Source: Sulfurospirillum oryzae
GTDB lineage: Bacteria; Campylobacterota; Campylobacteria; Campylobacterales; Sulfurospirillaceae
Direction: 5' to 3'
Length of the DNA stretch: 64,000 nt
Assembly (NCBI RefSeq): GCF_025770725.1
Contig: NZ_JANZKZ010000003.1
Location: 62,001-126,000, forward strand
The notes below the pieces were generated by a model, which ran no database searches, was not told the origin of the DNA, and was given only the letters and a program-made list of their open reading frames with translations. Numbering within the stretch: position 1 is the stretch's first letter; every line of letters starts with the position of its first letter. Below are positions 10,608 through 19,925 of the stretch, piece by piece. The position numbers were made by a program, and so were the translations under genes.

Positions 10608-11846
10608 ATGCAAAGAACATTTTCATTAAATGAAACAGCAGAAATTTTATCGGTCAATAAAGAGACACTACGAAGATGGGATAATGCAGGCAAATTAAAA
10701 AGTATTCGTAATCCTATTAATAATTATCGTGAATACAGACAAGATGATTTAGTTATATTTGAAAACGCAAAATTACATTTTAATACCATTGCTGATCGAT
10801 ATGAATCTCCTAAAAAGCTGTACAAGAGTATTGAATTATTTGCAGGAGCTGGGGGCTTAGCGTTAGGCCTCGAAAAAGCAGGAATAGAACACGCATTACT
10901 CAATGAAATTGATAAATATGCTGTGCAAACACTGAGAAAAAATAGACCACATTGGAATGTGGTTGAAGGGGATATCTCAAAGATTGATTTTACGCCATAT
11001 CACAACAAAATAGACCTCTTAACAGGAGGGTTTCCTTGCCAAGCATTCAGCTACGCAGGAAAACGGCTTGGCTTTGAAGATACACGAGGAACATTGTTTT
11101 TTGAATTTGCAAGAGCTCTCAAAGAGACCAATGCCCCTGTCTTTTTAATCGAAAATGTTAAAGGTCTTCTTTCTCATGATAATGGGAAAACACTTCAAAC
11201 GATGATAGAAGTGTTAACACAAGAATTGGACTATCATGTATTTGAGCCACGCGTTCTCAAAGCCATCTATTACAGAGTTCCACAGAAGCGAGAACGGCTC
11301 ATTCTTGTAGGCATCAAAAAAGAGTATAAAGATAAGATCAATTACATGTATCCAAAGCCGTATCAAAAGATTTATACTTTAAAAGATGCCCTTAAAAAAA
11401 GTGATTTATACGCTACAGATGTACCAACTTCTTATGGGCAATCTTATCCTAAGCGTAAGAAAGAAATTTTAGAGATGATAAAGCCTGGTGGTTATTGGCG
11501 AGACTTACCCATTGAGCTTCAAAAAGAGTATATGCAAAAGAGTTTTTATCTTGGTGGTGGTAAAACAGGAATGGCAAGAAGAATCTCATGGGATGAACCT
11601 AGCCTTACTTTAACATGTTCGCCTGCTCAAAAACAGACTGAGAGATGTCATCCTGATGAGACGCGCCCTTTTCAAATAAGAGAGTATGCGCGTATTCAGA
11701 CGTTTCCTGATGATTGGGAATTTGAAGGCTCACCTTCGCATCAATATAAACAAATTGGTAATGCTGTGCCTGTGAATTTAGCAGAAGAGATTGGGCATAC
11801 ACTCGTCAAATTATTAAATGATATAAAGATAAGTGAAGAAGCTTAA
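10608..11846 (+). CDS. DNA (cytosine-5) methyltransferase with N-terminal MerR-type HTH
   Basis: A 412-residue fusion. Residues 4-48 (FSLNETAEILSVNKETLRRWD...NYREYRQDDL) are a MerR/excisionase-type winged helix-turn-helix. From about residue 70 follows a complete C5 methyltransferase: motif I FAGAGGLALGL, motif IV GGFPCQAFSYAG with the catalytic Cys, motif VI ENVKGL, motif VIII QKRERL, and motif X QIGNAVPVNLA. The target-recognition region lies between about 240 and 320. The HTH domain may bind the gene's own promoter, as in M.SsoII-type self-regulating methylases, which is inference. With the upstream nuclease it forms a type II restriction-modification system. Confidence 0.92.
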   Translation: MQRTFSLNETAEILSVNKETLRRWDNAGKLKSIRNPINNYREYRQDDLVIFENAKLHFNTIADRYESPKKLYKSIELFAGAGGLALGLEKAGIEHALLNEIDKYAVQTLRKNRPHWNVVEGDISKIDFTPYHNKIDLLTGGFPCQAFSYAGKRLGFEDTRGTLFFEFARALKETNAPVFLIENVKGLLSHDNGKTLQTMIEVLTQELDYHVFEPRVLKAIYYRVPQKRERLILVGIKKEYKDKINYMYPKPYQKIYTLKDALKKSDLYATDVPTSYGQSYPKRKKEILEMIKPGGYWRDLPIELQKEYMQKSFYLGGGKTGMARRISWDEPSLTLTCSPAQKQTERCHPDETRPFQIREYARIQTFPDDWEFEGSPSHQYKQIGNAVPVNLAEEIGHTLVKLLNDIKISEEA

Positions 11847-11862
11847 TACATCGTTTTTAATG

Positions 11863-11887
11863 CTTACATGTAAATCTTCTAAGATTT
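11863..11887. repeat. Palindrome-family copy with weak terminator hairpin
   Basis: CTTACATGTAAA at 11863-11874 is one base from the window-wide consensus TTTACATGTAAA. It is followed by a short hairpin, AAATCTT at 11872-11878 with AAGATTT at 11881-11887, between two convergent genes. It marks the right border of the restriction-modification pair, matching the copy at the left border. Confidence 0.7.
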
Positions 11888-11889
11888 AT

Positions 11890-12348
11890 TTAGGTAGTTA
11901 CTTCTAACTTCCCTTTTTCAATAAAACTCAAAAATTCGGCTTTAAATTTGACTCTATTTTCATCTTTTTGTATCCATGCGACGTGAATTTTACGCTCTGC
12001 CTCGATGATGGGAAACCATGTTTTTTGCAAAGCATGATCTAACATACAACGATCGTAAATGGATTCCAAAAAGTTCCAAACGATAAAAGCGTAGATGTCA
12101 TACTCTGTCTCTTGTTCTACACTTCGCTCAATGCCTTGACGTACCAAATGAGGCTTATTGAGGGCTTCTTTGAGAATTTCGAAGTACATTTTATCGATTT
12201 CACCGTAGTGAACGATTTGCATGGTTTTACGATACGTTCGCATGGAATAAATCAGTGCAAAGATAGCCATCATTGTCGCTAAAATGCTCATGATAGCACT
12301 CACGGCTGTCCAGAGGGTTTCGTATTCGTCACTTAGAAAAATTTCCAT
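11890..12348 (-). CDS. Membrane-anchored protein of unknown function
   Basis: A 152-residue protein with a single N-terminal transmembrane helix (about residues 12-35, AVSAIMSILATMMAIFALIYSM), followed by a basic turn and a helical cytoplasmic domain rich in charged residues. It resembles DUF4760-type small membrane proteins, but I do not recognise a specific family. The ATG at 12348 follows AAGGAG. It is the second gene after the GNAT and dcd genes on the same strand and is probably cotranscribed. Confidence 0.6.
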   Translation of the reverse strand: MEIFLSDEYETLWTAVSAIMSILATMMAIFALIYSMRTYRKTMQIVHYGEIDKMYFEILKEALNKPHLVRQGIERSVEQETEYDIYAFIVWNFLESIYDRCMLDHALQKTWFPIIEAERKIHVAWIQKDENRVKFKAEFLSFIEKGKLEVTT

Positions 12349-12360
12349 CAAAAGCTCCTT

Positions 12361-12999
12361 TTAGATGAGGTTTAAAATCGGTGGTACATGATCTAGCATT
12401 TTTGCAATGCGAGAGTCATTCTTAGAGCAACCATAGACGTTTGCGTAAAGTTTTTCAAGCCATGATTGCAATGTTTCCTTGGGAATTTTATGCAGATTTG
12501 GCTGATACACCAAAAGTTCCATAGGTGGCGCTTCTTCGCTGCTTTGAAGCGGTAAAATATAATCAAATGGATCAATTTTTAAAGCACCCAAATGGCGGTA
12601 AAATTGTTCTCGTTTTTCGCGAATTTTTTGCTCATTTGAGCTTTTCTCAGGCGAGTCGATCTCGATGAGAAGAGCTCTCGTACCATGCGTTTGGAACAGC
12701 TGGTCAATGCTACTTTTTAAAAGCATTGAACCTAGCCCAATGCCTCGCTCTTTTTCATCAATTGCCATGTATTCGAGTAGGAAAAAATCTTTATTATCTG
12801 GATGATACATAATACAAAATCCAACAATTTTTTCGTCACTATATGCCAGATAAATAGTATAAAAAGAGGCGTGTTGCATCGCTAAGAGTGCATCGCGAGA
12901 TTTCTGTTCTGAGAGAGGAAAAGCGGTAGAGTAGATGGCATAAAAGCCATCAAACTCATGTGTATTACTGCTCCCTAAAGCTTTTACATGTAAAGCCAT
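12361..12999 (-). CDS. GNAT-family N-acetyltransferase
   Basis: A 212-residue acetyltransferase with the expected acetyl-CoA motif EYMAIDEKERGIGLGSMLL around residues 75-93, where ERGIGLG is the pyrophosphate loop. The substrate is unknown. The start region is read LHVK from an exact TTTACATGTAAA at 12983-12994, immediately after the initiator Met-Ala. The gene lies six bases from dcd on the same strand. Confidence 0.78.
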   Translation of the reverse strand: MALHVKALGSSNTHEFDGFYAIYSTAFPLSEQKSRDALLAMQHASFYTIYLAYSDEKIVGFCIMYHPDNKDFFLLEYMAIDEKERGIGLGSMLLKSSIDQLFQTHGTRALLIEIDSPEKSSNEQKIREKREQFYRHLGALKIDPFDYILPLQSSEEAPPMELLVYQPNLHKIPKETLQSWLEKLYANVYGCSKNDSRIAKMLDHVPPILNLI

Positions 13000-13005
13000 A
13001 CGGAG

Positions 13006-13566
13006 TTATTTTAAAATGCGTGGTAGGGTAATACCTGTTTGTCCTTGGTACTTACCGTGTTTGTCTTTGTAAGTGGTTTCACATGGCGTATCACCCTCTA
13101 AAAAGAGCACTTGTGCAATGCCTTCATTGGCATAAATTTTTGCGGGGAGCGGGGTGGTATTTGAAATTTCGATGGTAATGTGACCTTCAAACTCTGGCTC
13201 AAATGGTGTGACGTTAACGATGATGCCACAACGTGCATAGGTACTTTTACCCAAACAAATTGCAAGGACATTTTTAGGAATACGAAAGTACTCCACAGTA
13301 CGTGCCAACGCAAAAGAGTTCGGTGGGACAATACAAATGTCGCCCACAAAATCTATAACATTTTTATCGTCAAATTCTTTAGGGTCAACCACGGTCGAAT
13401 TGACATTGGTGAAAATCTTAAACTCACGCCCAACACGGATGTCATATCCATAACTGCTGACACCATAACTCACGACATCACGGCCAACTTGATCCTCACA
13501 AAAAGGCTCTATCATACGCTCTTTAAGCGATTTCTCTCGTATCCAACTGTCTGCTTTTAAACCCAT
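13006..13566 (-). CDS. dcd: dCTP deaminase
   Basis: A 186-residue enzyme that deaminates dCTP to dUTP for dTTP synthesis. Family marks are the N-terminal [14 protein letters not shown] (about 33-46), [10 protein letters not shown] (about 109-118) and the active-site [17 protein letters not shown] (about 123-139). The C-terminal YQGQTG is also typical. Length matches the monofunctional enzyme. Confidence 0.95.
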   Translation of the reverse strand: MGLKADSWIREKSLKERMIEPFCEDQVGRDVVSYGVSSYGYDIRVGREFKIFTNVNSTVVDPKEFDDKNVIDFVGDICIVPPNSFALARTVEYFRIPKNVLAICLGKSTYARCGIIVNVTPFEPEFEGHITIEISNTTPLPAKIYANEGIAQVLFLEGDTPCETTYKDKHGKYQGQTGITLPRILK

Positions 13567-13667
13567 AAAAGTACCTTTACATTATTAAGTGAGTGTATAT
13601 CTTTAGTATGGTATTATAGCACATTTTATGTCATGCCAAAAAATGGCAAATATTTAGGAGAAACCGA

Positions 13668-14144
13668 ATGGACAAAAATGAGATCAGAGAGTTAATACGT
13701 ATTTTTGATAAAAGTGATATCACAAAACTCAAAATCAAAGAGGGTGATTTTAGCATTGAGTTGCAAAAAGGTTTAGAGGGTGGTGTAACCTATACAACGG
13801 CTGCTCCAGCTCCAGTTATGCAAGCTCAAAGTGTAGCTCCAGCTTTAGCAGCAGCGCCTGTTGCACACGTTGGCGGTGAAGCAAGCATCAATGCAGCGCC
13901 TGCTGGTTTAAGCATCAAATCACCAATGGTCGGAACTTTCTACAAATCTCCAGCCCCAGGTGCGGCTCCGTTTGCAAAAGTGGGCGATATTATCCGTAAA
14001 GGTCAGCCTATCGGAATTATTGAGGCGATGAAAATCATGAATGAAATTGAAGCAGAATTTGACTGTAAGATTTTAGAAATCCTTGTTGAAGATGGTCAGC
14101 CAGTAGAATACGATATGCCAATCTTCGCGGTGGAGAAAGTGTAA
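13668..14144 (+). CDS. accB: Biotin carboxyl carrier protein of acetyl-CoA carboxylase
   Basis: A 158-residue BCCP that carries the carboxybiotin of acetyl-CoA carboxylase in fatty acid synthesis. An N-terminal helical part (residues 1-35) is joined by an Ala/Pro-rich linker (about 45-85) to the biotinyl domain. The biotin lysine is Lys122 in EAMKIMNE. AGGAG lies 8 bases upstream, and the stop overlaps the accC start, as is usual for accBC. Confidence 0.95.
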   Translation: MDKNEIRELIRIFDKSDITKLKIKEGDFSIELQKGLEGGVTYTTAAPAPVMQAQSVAPALAAAPVAHVGGEASINAAPAGLSIKSPMVGTFYKSPAPGAAPFAKVGDIIRKGQPIGIIEAMKIMNEIEAEFDCKILEILVEDGQPVEYDMPIFAVEKV

Positions 14145-15475
14145 TGAAGATTGAGAAAATTCTTGTTGCCAATCGTGGTGAGATCGCCCTTCGTGCAATA
14201 AGAACCATCAAAGAGATGGGGAAACAAGCGATTGCGGTTTATTCCACAGCGGATAAAGATGCACTCTATCTTCAGCATGCCGATGCAAGTATCTGTATTG
14301 GTGGACCAAAGTCATCTGAGAGCTATTTGAGCATTCCTGCTATCATTAGCGCGGCTGAGATCAGTGGTTGTGATGCTATCTTTCCAGGATACGGTTTTTT
14401 AAGTGAGAACCAAACTTTTGTTGAAGTGTGCAAACACCATAACATTAAATTTATCGGGCCTTCTGTTGATTCTATGGTTTTAATGAGCGATAAATCAAAA
14501 GCCAAAGAAGTGATGAAAAAAGCGGGTGTTCCTGTTATCCTCGGTAGCGAAGGTGCGCTTGAGAGTGTTGAAGAGGCGAAAAAACTCGCTGAACAAATCG
14601 GACTTCCTGTTATCGTCAAAGCGAGTGCAGGCGGTGGCGGACGCGGTATGCGTGTGGTTGAGAAGATGGAAGATTTGGAAAAATCATTCCTCGCAGCAGA
14701 GAGCGAAGCGCTGAGTGCGTTTGGCGATGGCACGCTTTACATGGAAAAATACATTAAAAATCCACGTCACATTGAAGTTCAAGTTATTGGCGATTCATTT
14801 GGTAATGTTGTGCATATTGGTGAGCGCGACTGTTCGATGCAACGTCGCCATCAAAAGCTTATTGAAGAGTCTCCTGCTATTGCGCTCGATGCCAAAACAA
14901 GAGCAAGACTTCATGAAGTAGCGGTTAAAGCAACCAAATATATCGGTTATGAAAATGCGGGAACATTTGAGTTCCTCTTAGACGCGGATAAAAATTTCTA
15001 CTTTATGGAAATGAACACCAGACTTCAAGTCGAGCACTGTGTCAGTGAAATGGTAAGCGGTATCGACATCATTGAGTGGATGATTCGTGTGGCTGAGGGT
15101 GAAAAACTTTTTGATCAAAGCGCACTAACATTCCGTGGTCATTCTATTGAGTGTCGTATTACGGCAGAAGATCCTGTCAAATTTATCCCAAGTCCAGGTA
15201 AAATCACAAAGTATATTATCCCTGGTGGTCGTAACGTACGTATGGATTCTCATGCGTATCAAGGCTACTCTGTACCGCCACACTATGACTCTATGATTGG
15301 AAAATTGATCGTTTGGGGTGAAGATCGTACACGTGCTATTGCAAAAATGAAACAAGCTTTGAGTGAGTTACAAATTGAGGGTATTAAAACGGTAAGAGAT
15401 TTTCATTTGAATATGATGGATAACAAAGATTTTATCGAAAACAAGTTTGATACAAACTATCTTTCACGCTACTAA
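14144..15475 (+). CDS. accC: Biotin carboxylase subunit of acetyl-CoA carboxylase
   Basis: A 443-residue ATP-grasp enzyme that carboxylates the biotin on AccB using bicarbonate and ATP. The N-terminal ILVANRGEIALR, the glycine-rich ATP loop KASAGGGGRGMR (about 159-170), HIEVQV and the catalytic FMEMNTRLQVEH (about 286-297) are all intact. Length is normal. It ends at a strong bidirectional terminator. Confidence 0.96.
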   Translation: MKIEKILVANRGEIALRAIRTIKEMGKQAIAVYSTADKDALYLQHADASICIGGPKSSESYLSIPAIISAAEISGCDAIFPGYGFLSENQTFVEVCKHHNIKFIGPSVDSMVLMSDKSKAKEVMKKAGVPVILGSEGALESVEEAKKLAEQIGLPVIVKASAGGGGRGMRVVEKMEDLEKSFLAAESEALSAFGDGTLYMEKYIKNPRHIEVQVIGDSFGNVVHIGERDCSMQRRHQKLIEESPAIALDAKTRARLHEVAVKATKYIGYENAGTFEFLLDADKNFYFMEMNTRLQVEHCVSEMVSGIDIIEWMIRVAEGEKLFDQSALTFRGHSIECRITAEDPVKFIPSPGKITKYIIPGGRNVRMDSHAYQGYSVPPHYDSMIGKLIVWGEDRTRAIAKMKQALSELQIEGIKTVRDFHLNMMDNKDFIENKFDTNYLSRY

Positions 15476-15480
15476 TAAAA

Positions 15481-15504
15481 AAGGTCGCTTTTAAAGGCGA
15501 CCTT
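15481..15504. terminator. Bidirectional terminator between accC and the SurA-like gene
   Basis: AAGGTCGC at 15481-15488 pairs perfectly with GCGACCTT at 15497-15504 around an eight-base loop. A runs on the left and T-rich sequence on the right allow use by both convergent genes. Confidence 0.8.
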
Positions 15505-15525
15505 CCACTTCTTTAAATCTCTTGC

Positions 15526-16377
15526 TTATGGTGCTCTGATAACTTGAATGTTAGCAGATGATTTGAGTTTTTCAAAATACTCTTCGATTCCTTTTTGCTC
15601 TTTACCTTCACCAAGTTTATTATAAATATAATTTTTTGCATCGGCAAAAGAGACACTTTGAACATTGTATTTTTCTTTGACAAAGAACATCACATAATTT
15701 GAATCATTTTTAGAGATCGCAGTAAACTTACCTTTAGCGGTTTTGTTGAGGAGTGCTAAAAGTTTTGGATCCGTTTTGCCTGCTTCAATTTTTCCTTCTT
15801 GAAGTTGAACATCACTTGCAGCGCTCATTGGGTTGTTTTGGATAGCTGTTAAACTTTGTTGATTTGCACTGGTATAGATTGTGACATCAAAAGCGCCTGC
15901 TTGTGAAAACTCATTGAGGTTTTCATTATAATAGGCCTGAAGTTCACCATCATTCATTTGTTGCATTTTGGTACTTACAATTTTTTTATAGAGTTTATCG
16001 CGTTGCAATTTCTTTTTAAGATCTTCTTTGTATTCGGCAATGTCAATATTTTTTGAGCGAATCATATTGAGAAAATCGTATTGGTTCATGTTGTTGCTGA
16101 TCGCCAAGCTTTCAATATATTGATCGACTTCAAAATTGTCAACGGTAATACTTTGTTTTTTAATCTCAGACTCTTCCAGTTTTTGTCTTACCAAAATATC
16201 CAAAGCCTCTTTTTTAGAGATATTAAAGCGCTGAGAGTATTTAAAAACATCGTAAAGTGTTATTGGTTCTTTGTTAATTATGAGAGAAACGCCATCAACT
16301 GTGCCTGCACTTGCAGGTGAGAAAAGAAGGGTTGTACACAAAGTTACAAAAGTTAACACCTTTAATTTAATCTTCAT
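15526..16377 (-). CDS. Periplasmic SurA/PpiC-like chaperone
   Basis: A 283-residue exported protein with a signal peptide (about residues 1-25, ending ASAG). A SurA-type N-terminal chaperone domain follows, with repeated helices such as ISKKEALDILVRQKLEE and MNQYDFLNMIRSKNIDIAEYK. The parvulin part in the second half is reduced and lacks a clear complete active site. It resembles the PEB4/Cbf2 peptidyl-prolyl isomerase-chaperones of Campylobacterota. The ATG at 16377 is preferred over a TTG one codon earlier, with AAAGGA upstream. Confidence 0.75.
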   Translation of the reverse strand: MKIKLKVLTFVTLCTTLLFSPASAGTVDGVSLIINKEPITLYDVFKYSQRFNISKKEALDILVRQKLEESEIKKQSITVDNFEVDQYIESLAISNNMNQYDFLNMIRSKNIDIAEYKEDLKKKLQRDKLYKKIVSTKMQQMNDGELQAYYNENLNEFSQAGAFDVTIYTSANQQSLTAIQNNPMSAASDVQLQEGKIEAGKTDPKLLALLNKTAKGKFTAISKNDSNYVMFFVKEKYNVQSVSFADAKNYIYNKLGEGKEQKGIEEYFEKLKSSANIQVIRAP

Positions 16378-16575
16378 CAATAATCCTTTGTTTTAAGAAA
16401 AATAGCTATATAATCGTGTTGTATTAAAAATAAGAGCTACGAATGATAACATTTTTTTAAGCAAAAAAAATTAAAAAAATGTTTTTATATGCGCTCCAGT
16501 AGAATTTTTGTTCTCCGCGTAACGAAATGATACATAATTTATACATAATTCATCAAAAATAGTGAAGGTACAGTC

Positions 16576-17967
16576 ATGGTTGTGACACGATTTGCCCCTA
16601 GTCCCACGGGATATTTACATATTGGAGGGCTAAGAACGGCTCTTTACAGTTATCTTTGGGCAAAAAGAAATAATGGAAAGTTTTTATTCCGTATTGAAGA
16701 TACAGATCTTGCTCGAAATTCTAAAGAAGCTGCGGAAGCGATTGTTGAAGCCTTTAAATGGGTAGGGCTTGCGCATGAGGGTGAGATTGTTTATCAATCT
16801 GAGCGTTTTGATCTTTACAAAAGTTATGTTAAAAAGCTTTTAGAAGAAGGCAAAGCTTATAAATGTTATATGAGCAAAGAAGAACTCGACGCGCTTAGAG
16901 AAGCTCAGATGGCACGCAAAGAGCGTCCGCGTTATGATGGCAGATACCGTGATTTTACAGGTACTCCACCAGAGGGCGTTGCACCTGTAATTCGTATCAA
17001 AGCGCCTACAAGTGGCGTTGTTTCATTTGTCGATGGTGTCAAAGGTGAAGTCACATTTAATGCAAGTGATATGCTCGATGATTTTATTATTGCACGAAGT
17101 GACGGCACACCAACGTATAATTTTGTGGTTGTTATTGATGATGCCCTTATGGGTGTTAATGAAGTCATTCGTGGAGATGACCACCTTTCAAATACCCCTA
17201 AACAGATCATCTTATATCAAGCACTTGGCTTTGATATTCCTAAATTTTACCATGTTCCGATGATCCTCAATCCTGAGGGCAAAAAGCTCTCTAAACGTGA
17301 TGGTGCGGTCGATGTAATGGAGTATAAAAGAGAAGGCTATTTGCCAGAAGCATTGCTCAATTTCCTCATTCGTCTAGGGTGGAGTCATGGCGATCAAGAG
17401 ATTTTCTCGTTTGACGAGATGAAGGCTTTATTTGATCCAAACAATATCAATAAATCAGCTTCTGCATACAATCAAGAAAAACTTGTGTGGCTCAATGCGC
17501 ATTACATTAAACAAGCGAGTTATGAGCGTTTAATTGATGAATTACGCTTTTTTGATCTGGATCTTTCTTTACATGTAAAAAAAGAGTTACTTATTGACGC
17601 ATTAAGAGATAGGGCAAAAACACTTGTTGAGTTTGCAAGCCTTGCAAAACAGATTTTAGAAGCACCAACGTGTTACGATGAAAAAGCTGTTGAAAAGTTC
17701 TTAACAGTCGATGGACTAAGTGTTTTAGAGCACTATTTTGAAGCGTTAAAGAGTACAAAAGAGCTTAGTAATGCGAGTGAATTTGAAACATTTACGAAAA
17801 CATTTTTAGAAGAGAAAAATTTGAAACTTAAAGATCTGGCACAAGCCATTCGTATTGCGATGGTTGGAAGTTCTGTAAGTCCTTCGATTTTTGAAGTATT
17901 AGAGATTATCGGTTATGAGAGTGTTGTGCAAAGAATTCAAAAATTAATATCATATAAAAGGAGTTAG
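16576..17967 (+). CDS. gltX: Glutamyl-tRNA synthetase
   Basis: A 463-residue class I synthetase. The HIGH-type motif is in [13 protein letters not shown] (residues 6-18) and the KMSKS-type loop is KKLSKRDG (about 235-242). The [13 protein letters not shown] segment between them is typical. Campylobacterota often carry two GltX paralogues, one charging tRNA-Gln; this window alone cannot say which this is. One exact TTTACATGTAAA at 17568 is read LHVK in the poorly conserved anticodon-binding part. Confidence 0.95.
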   Translation: MVVTRFAPSPTGYLHIGGLRTALYSYLWAKRNNGKFLFRIEDTDLARNSKEAAEAIVEAFKWVGLAHEGEIVYQSERFDLYKSYVKKLLEEGKAYKCYMSKEELDALREAQMARKERPRYDGRYRDFTGTPPEGVAPVIRIKAPTSGVVSFVDGVKGEVTFNASDMLDDFIIARSDGTPTYNFVVVIDDALMGVNEVIRGDDHLSNTPKQIILYQALGFDIPKFYHVPMILNPEGKKLSKRDGAVDVMEYKREGYLPEALLNFLIRLGWSHGDQEIFSFDEMKALFDPNNINKSASAYNQEKLVWLNAHYIKQASYERLIDELRFFDLDLSLHVKKELLIDALRDRAKTLVEFASLAKQILEAPTCYDEKAVEKFLTVDGLSVLEHYFEALKSTKELSNASEFETFTKTFLEEKNLKLKDLAQAIRIAMVGSSVSPSIFEVLEIIGYESVVQRIQKLISYKRS

Positions 17968-17968
17968 T

Positions 17969-19246
17969 GTGAGTAATAAGGGAAAAGTTACTAAAGAAGA
18001 GTCTTTAGAGTATCATATTGGTGGAAAAATCGAGATAAAAGTTAAAACACGTTGTGATACCGCTAGAGATCTTTCAATGGCCTACACTCCAGGTGTTGCA
18101 CACCCCTGTTTAGAGATTGAAAAAGATAATGAATTAGCGTATAAATATACCAACAAAGGTAATCTTGTTGCTGTCATTAGTGATGGAACAGCCGTTCTTG
18201 GACTTGGCGATATTGGTGCCGTTGCAGGAAAACCGGTTATGGAAGGCAAATCAGTTTTATTCAAAAAATTCGCTGATGTTGATGCTTTTGATATCGAACT
18301 TGACGAGCATGATGTTGATAAAATCGTTGCTATCTGTAAAGCGCTTTCTCCAACATTTGGTGGTATCAATCTTGAAGATATTAAAGCACCAGGTTGTTTT
18401 GAAATAGAGCGAAAGCTTCAAGAATGTGTTGATATTCCTGTTATGCACGATGACCAACATGGTACTGCTATGATTACATCTGCTGGACTTATTAATGCCC
18501 TTGAAATCAGTGGCAAAAAAATAGAAGAGATGAAAATCGTTGTCTCTGGTGCTGGTGCTGCTGGTATTGCTTGTGCAAAAATGTACAAACTCTTAGGCGC
18601 AAAGAAAATTGTGATGATCGATAGTAAAGGTGTTATCCATTCAGGCAGAACAGACCTTAACACATATAAAGCAGAGTTTGCTCTTGAGACAAGCGATAGA
18701 ACACTTGAAGATGCAATGAAAGGCGCGGACATGTTCCTAGGTCTTTCAAAACCAGATGTTGTAAGCCAAGAGATGGTTAAATCAATGAATCCGTACCCAA
18801 TCATTTTTGCTCTTGCAAACCCAACACCTGAAATTTTACCTGAAGAAGTCCATGCTATTAGAAATGACGTTATGATGGGAACAGGTCGAAGTGACTATCC
18901 AAACCAAGTTAACAACGTATTGGGTTTCCCTTTCATCTTTAGAGGTGCGCTTGATGTGAGAGCAACCAAAATTACAGAAGGCATGAAAATGGCAGCTGCT
19001 GTTGCGATGGCAAAATTGGCAAAAGAAGATGTGCCTGATTATGTCAAAGCGGCTTACAATGGCGAAGATCTTAAATTTGGTATCAATTACATTATTCCAA
19101 AGCCATTTGATAGAAGAGTTTTTGTGTGGATTTCTGCCGCGGTTGCGGAAGCTGCAATCAAAGATGGCGTTGCTCGTGTGAAAGATTTTGATATGAAAGC
19201 TTATCGTGCAAAACTTCAAGCCATTATTGATGCGGAGCAAAAATAA
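17969..19246 (+). CDS. Malic enzyme (oxaloacetate-decarboxylating malate dehydrogenase)
   Basis: A 425-residue enzyme converting malate to pyruvate and CO2 with NAD(P). The N-terminal malic domain contains [12 protein letters not shown] (about 32-43) and the metal-binding [16 protein letters not shown] (about 133-148). The NAD domain has [16 protein letters not shown]. It is the short form without the phosphotransacetylase-like tail of MaeB. It starts at a GTG one base after the gltX stop, with AAGGAG overlapping that stop, so the two genes are coupled. Confidence 0.92.
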   Translation: MSNKGKVTKEESLEYHIGGKIEIKVKTRCDTARDLSMAYTPGVAHPCLEIEKDNELAYKYTNKGNLVAVISDGTAVLGLGDIGAVAGKPVMEGKSVLFKKFADVDAFDIELDEHDVDKIVAICKALSPTFGGINLEDIKAPGCFEIERKLQECVDIPVMHDDQHGTAMITSAGLINALEISGKKIEEMKIVVSGAGAAGIACAKMYKLLGAKKIVMIDSKGVIHSGRTDLNTYKAEFALETSDRTLEDAMKGADMFLGLSKPDVVSQEMVKSMNPYPIIFALANPTPEILPEEVHAIRNDVMMGTGRSDYPNQVNNVLGFPFIFRGALDVRATKITEGMKMAAAVAMAKLAKEDVPDYVKAAYNGEDLKFGINYIIPKPFDRRVFVWISAAVAEAAIKDGVARVKDFDMKAYRAKLQAIIDAEQK

Positions 19247-19879
19247 GTGAAAAATGTCCATCTCATCAAACATCCTTTGATCGAGCATAAACTTTCGATT
19301 TTAAGAGATGAAAAAACAGAGCCCTTTCAGTTTCGCCTTTTAGTCGATGAAATCTCTTATTTGATGCTGTTTGAGGCAACAAGAGATTTACCATTAAGAG
19401 ACGTGAAGGTTCAAACTCCTGTCGCAGTGGCAAATGCTAAAAAGCTGGACGTGAAGATTATGATCTGCCCGATTCTTCGGGCGGCTCTTGGTATGCTGGA
19501 CAGTGTTTTTAAACTCATTCCTGATGCGAGTGTGGGCTTTTTAGGCTTTCAGCGCAATGAAAAAACGCTTGAAGCAGAATTTTACTATGCCAAACTTCCT
19601 GCTGACCATACGGAGCGTACCGCGATCATCATTGATCCGATGTTTGCAACGGGTGGTACGGCGATTGATGCGGTGAATTTCCTTAAAGGTAAAGGTGTTC
19701 AAGACATTCGCTTTTTATGCCTTGTTTCAGCGCCTGAAGGACTTAAAAAGTTTCATGAACTACATCCTGATGTACCTGTTTATACGGCATGTATTGATGA
19801 TGGATTGAATCAAAATGGTTATATCGTTCCTGGTCTTGGTGACGCTGGGGATAGAGTTTTTAATACCATTGGTGCTTAA
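19247..19879 (+). CDS. upp: Uracil phosphoribosyltransferase
   Basis: A 210-residue salvage enzyme making UMP from uracil and PRPP. The PRPP loop is IIDPMFATGGTAIDA (about 126-140), and the uracil-binding CIDDGLNQNGYIVPGLGDAGDR is near the C terminus. It begins at a GTG immediately after the malic enzyme stop. Length is standard. Confidence 0.96.
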   Translation: MKNVHLIKHPLIEHKLSILRDEKTEPFQFRLLVDEISYLMLFEATRDLPLRDVKVQTPVAVANAKKLDVKIMICPILRAALGMLDSVFKLIPDASVGFLGFQRNEKTLEAEFYYAKLPADHTERTAIIIDPMFATGGTAIDAVNFLKGKGVQDIRFLCLVSAPEGLKKFHELHPDVPVYTACIDDGLNQNGYIVPGLGDAGDRVFNTIGA

Positions 19880-19894
19880 AAACACTTTCTAGCC

Positions 19895-19906
19895 TTTACA
19901 TGTAAA
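19895..19906. repeat. Exact TTTACATGTAAA copy
   Basis: An exact intergenic copy of the window-wide 12-bp palindrome. Its right end overlaps the left arm of the upp/gdhA terminator by three bases. Confidence 0.85.
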
Positions 19907-19924
19907 ACGGGCTTTGCCCGTTTT
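19904..19924. terminator. Bidirectional terminator between upp and gdhA
   Basis: AAAACGGGC at 19904-19912 pairs with GCCCGTTTT at 19916-19924 around a TTT loop. The A and T ends make it usable by both convergent genes. Confidence 0.85.
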
Positions 19925-19925
19925 A

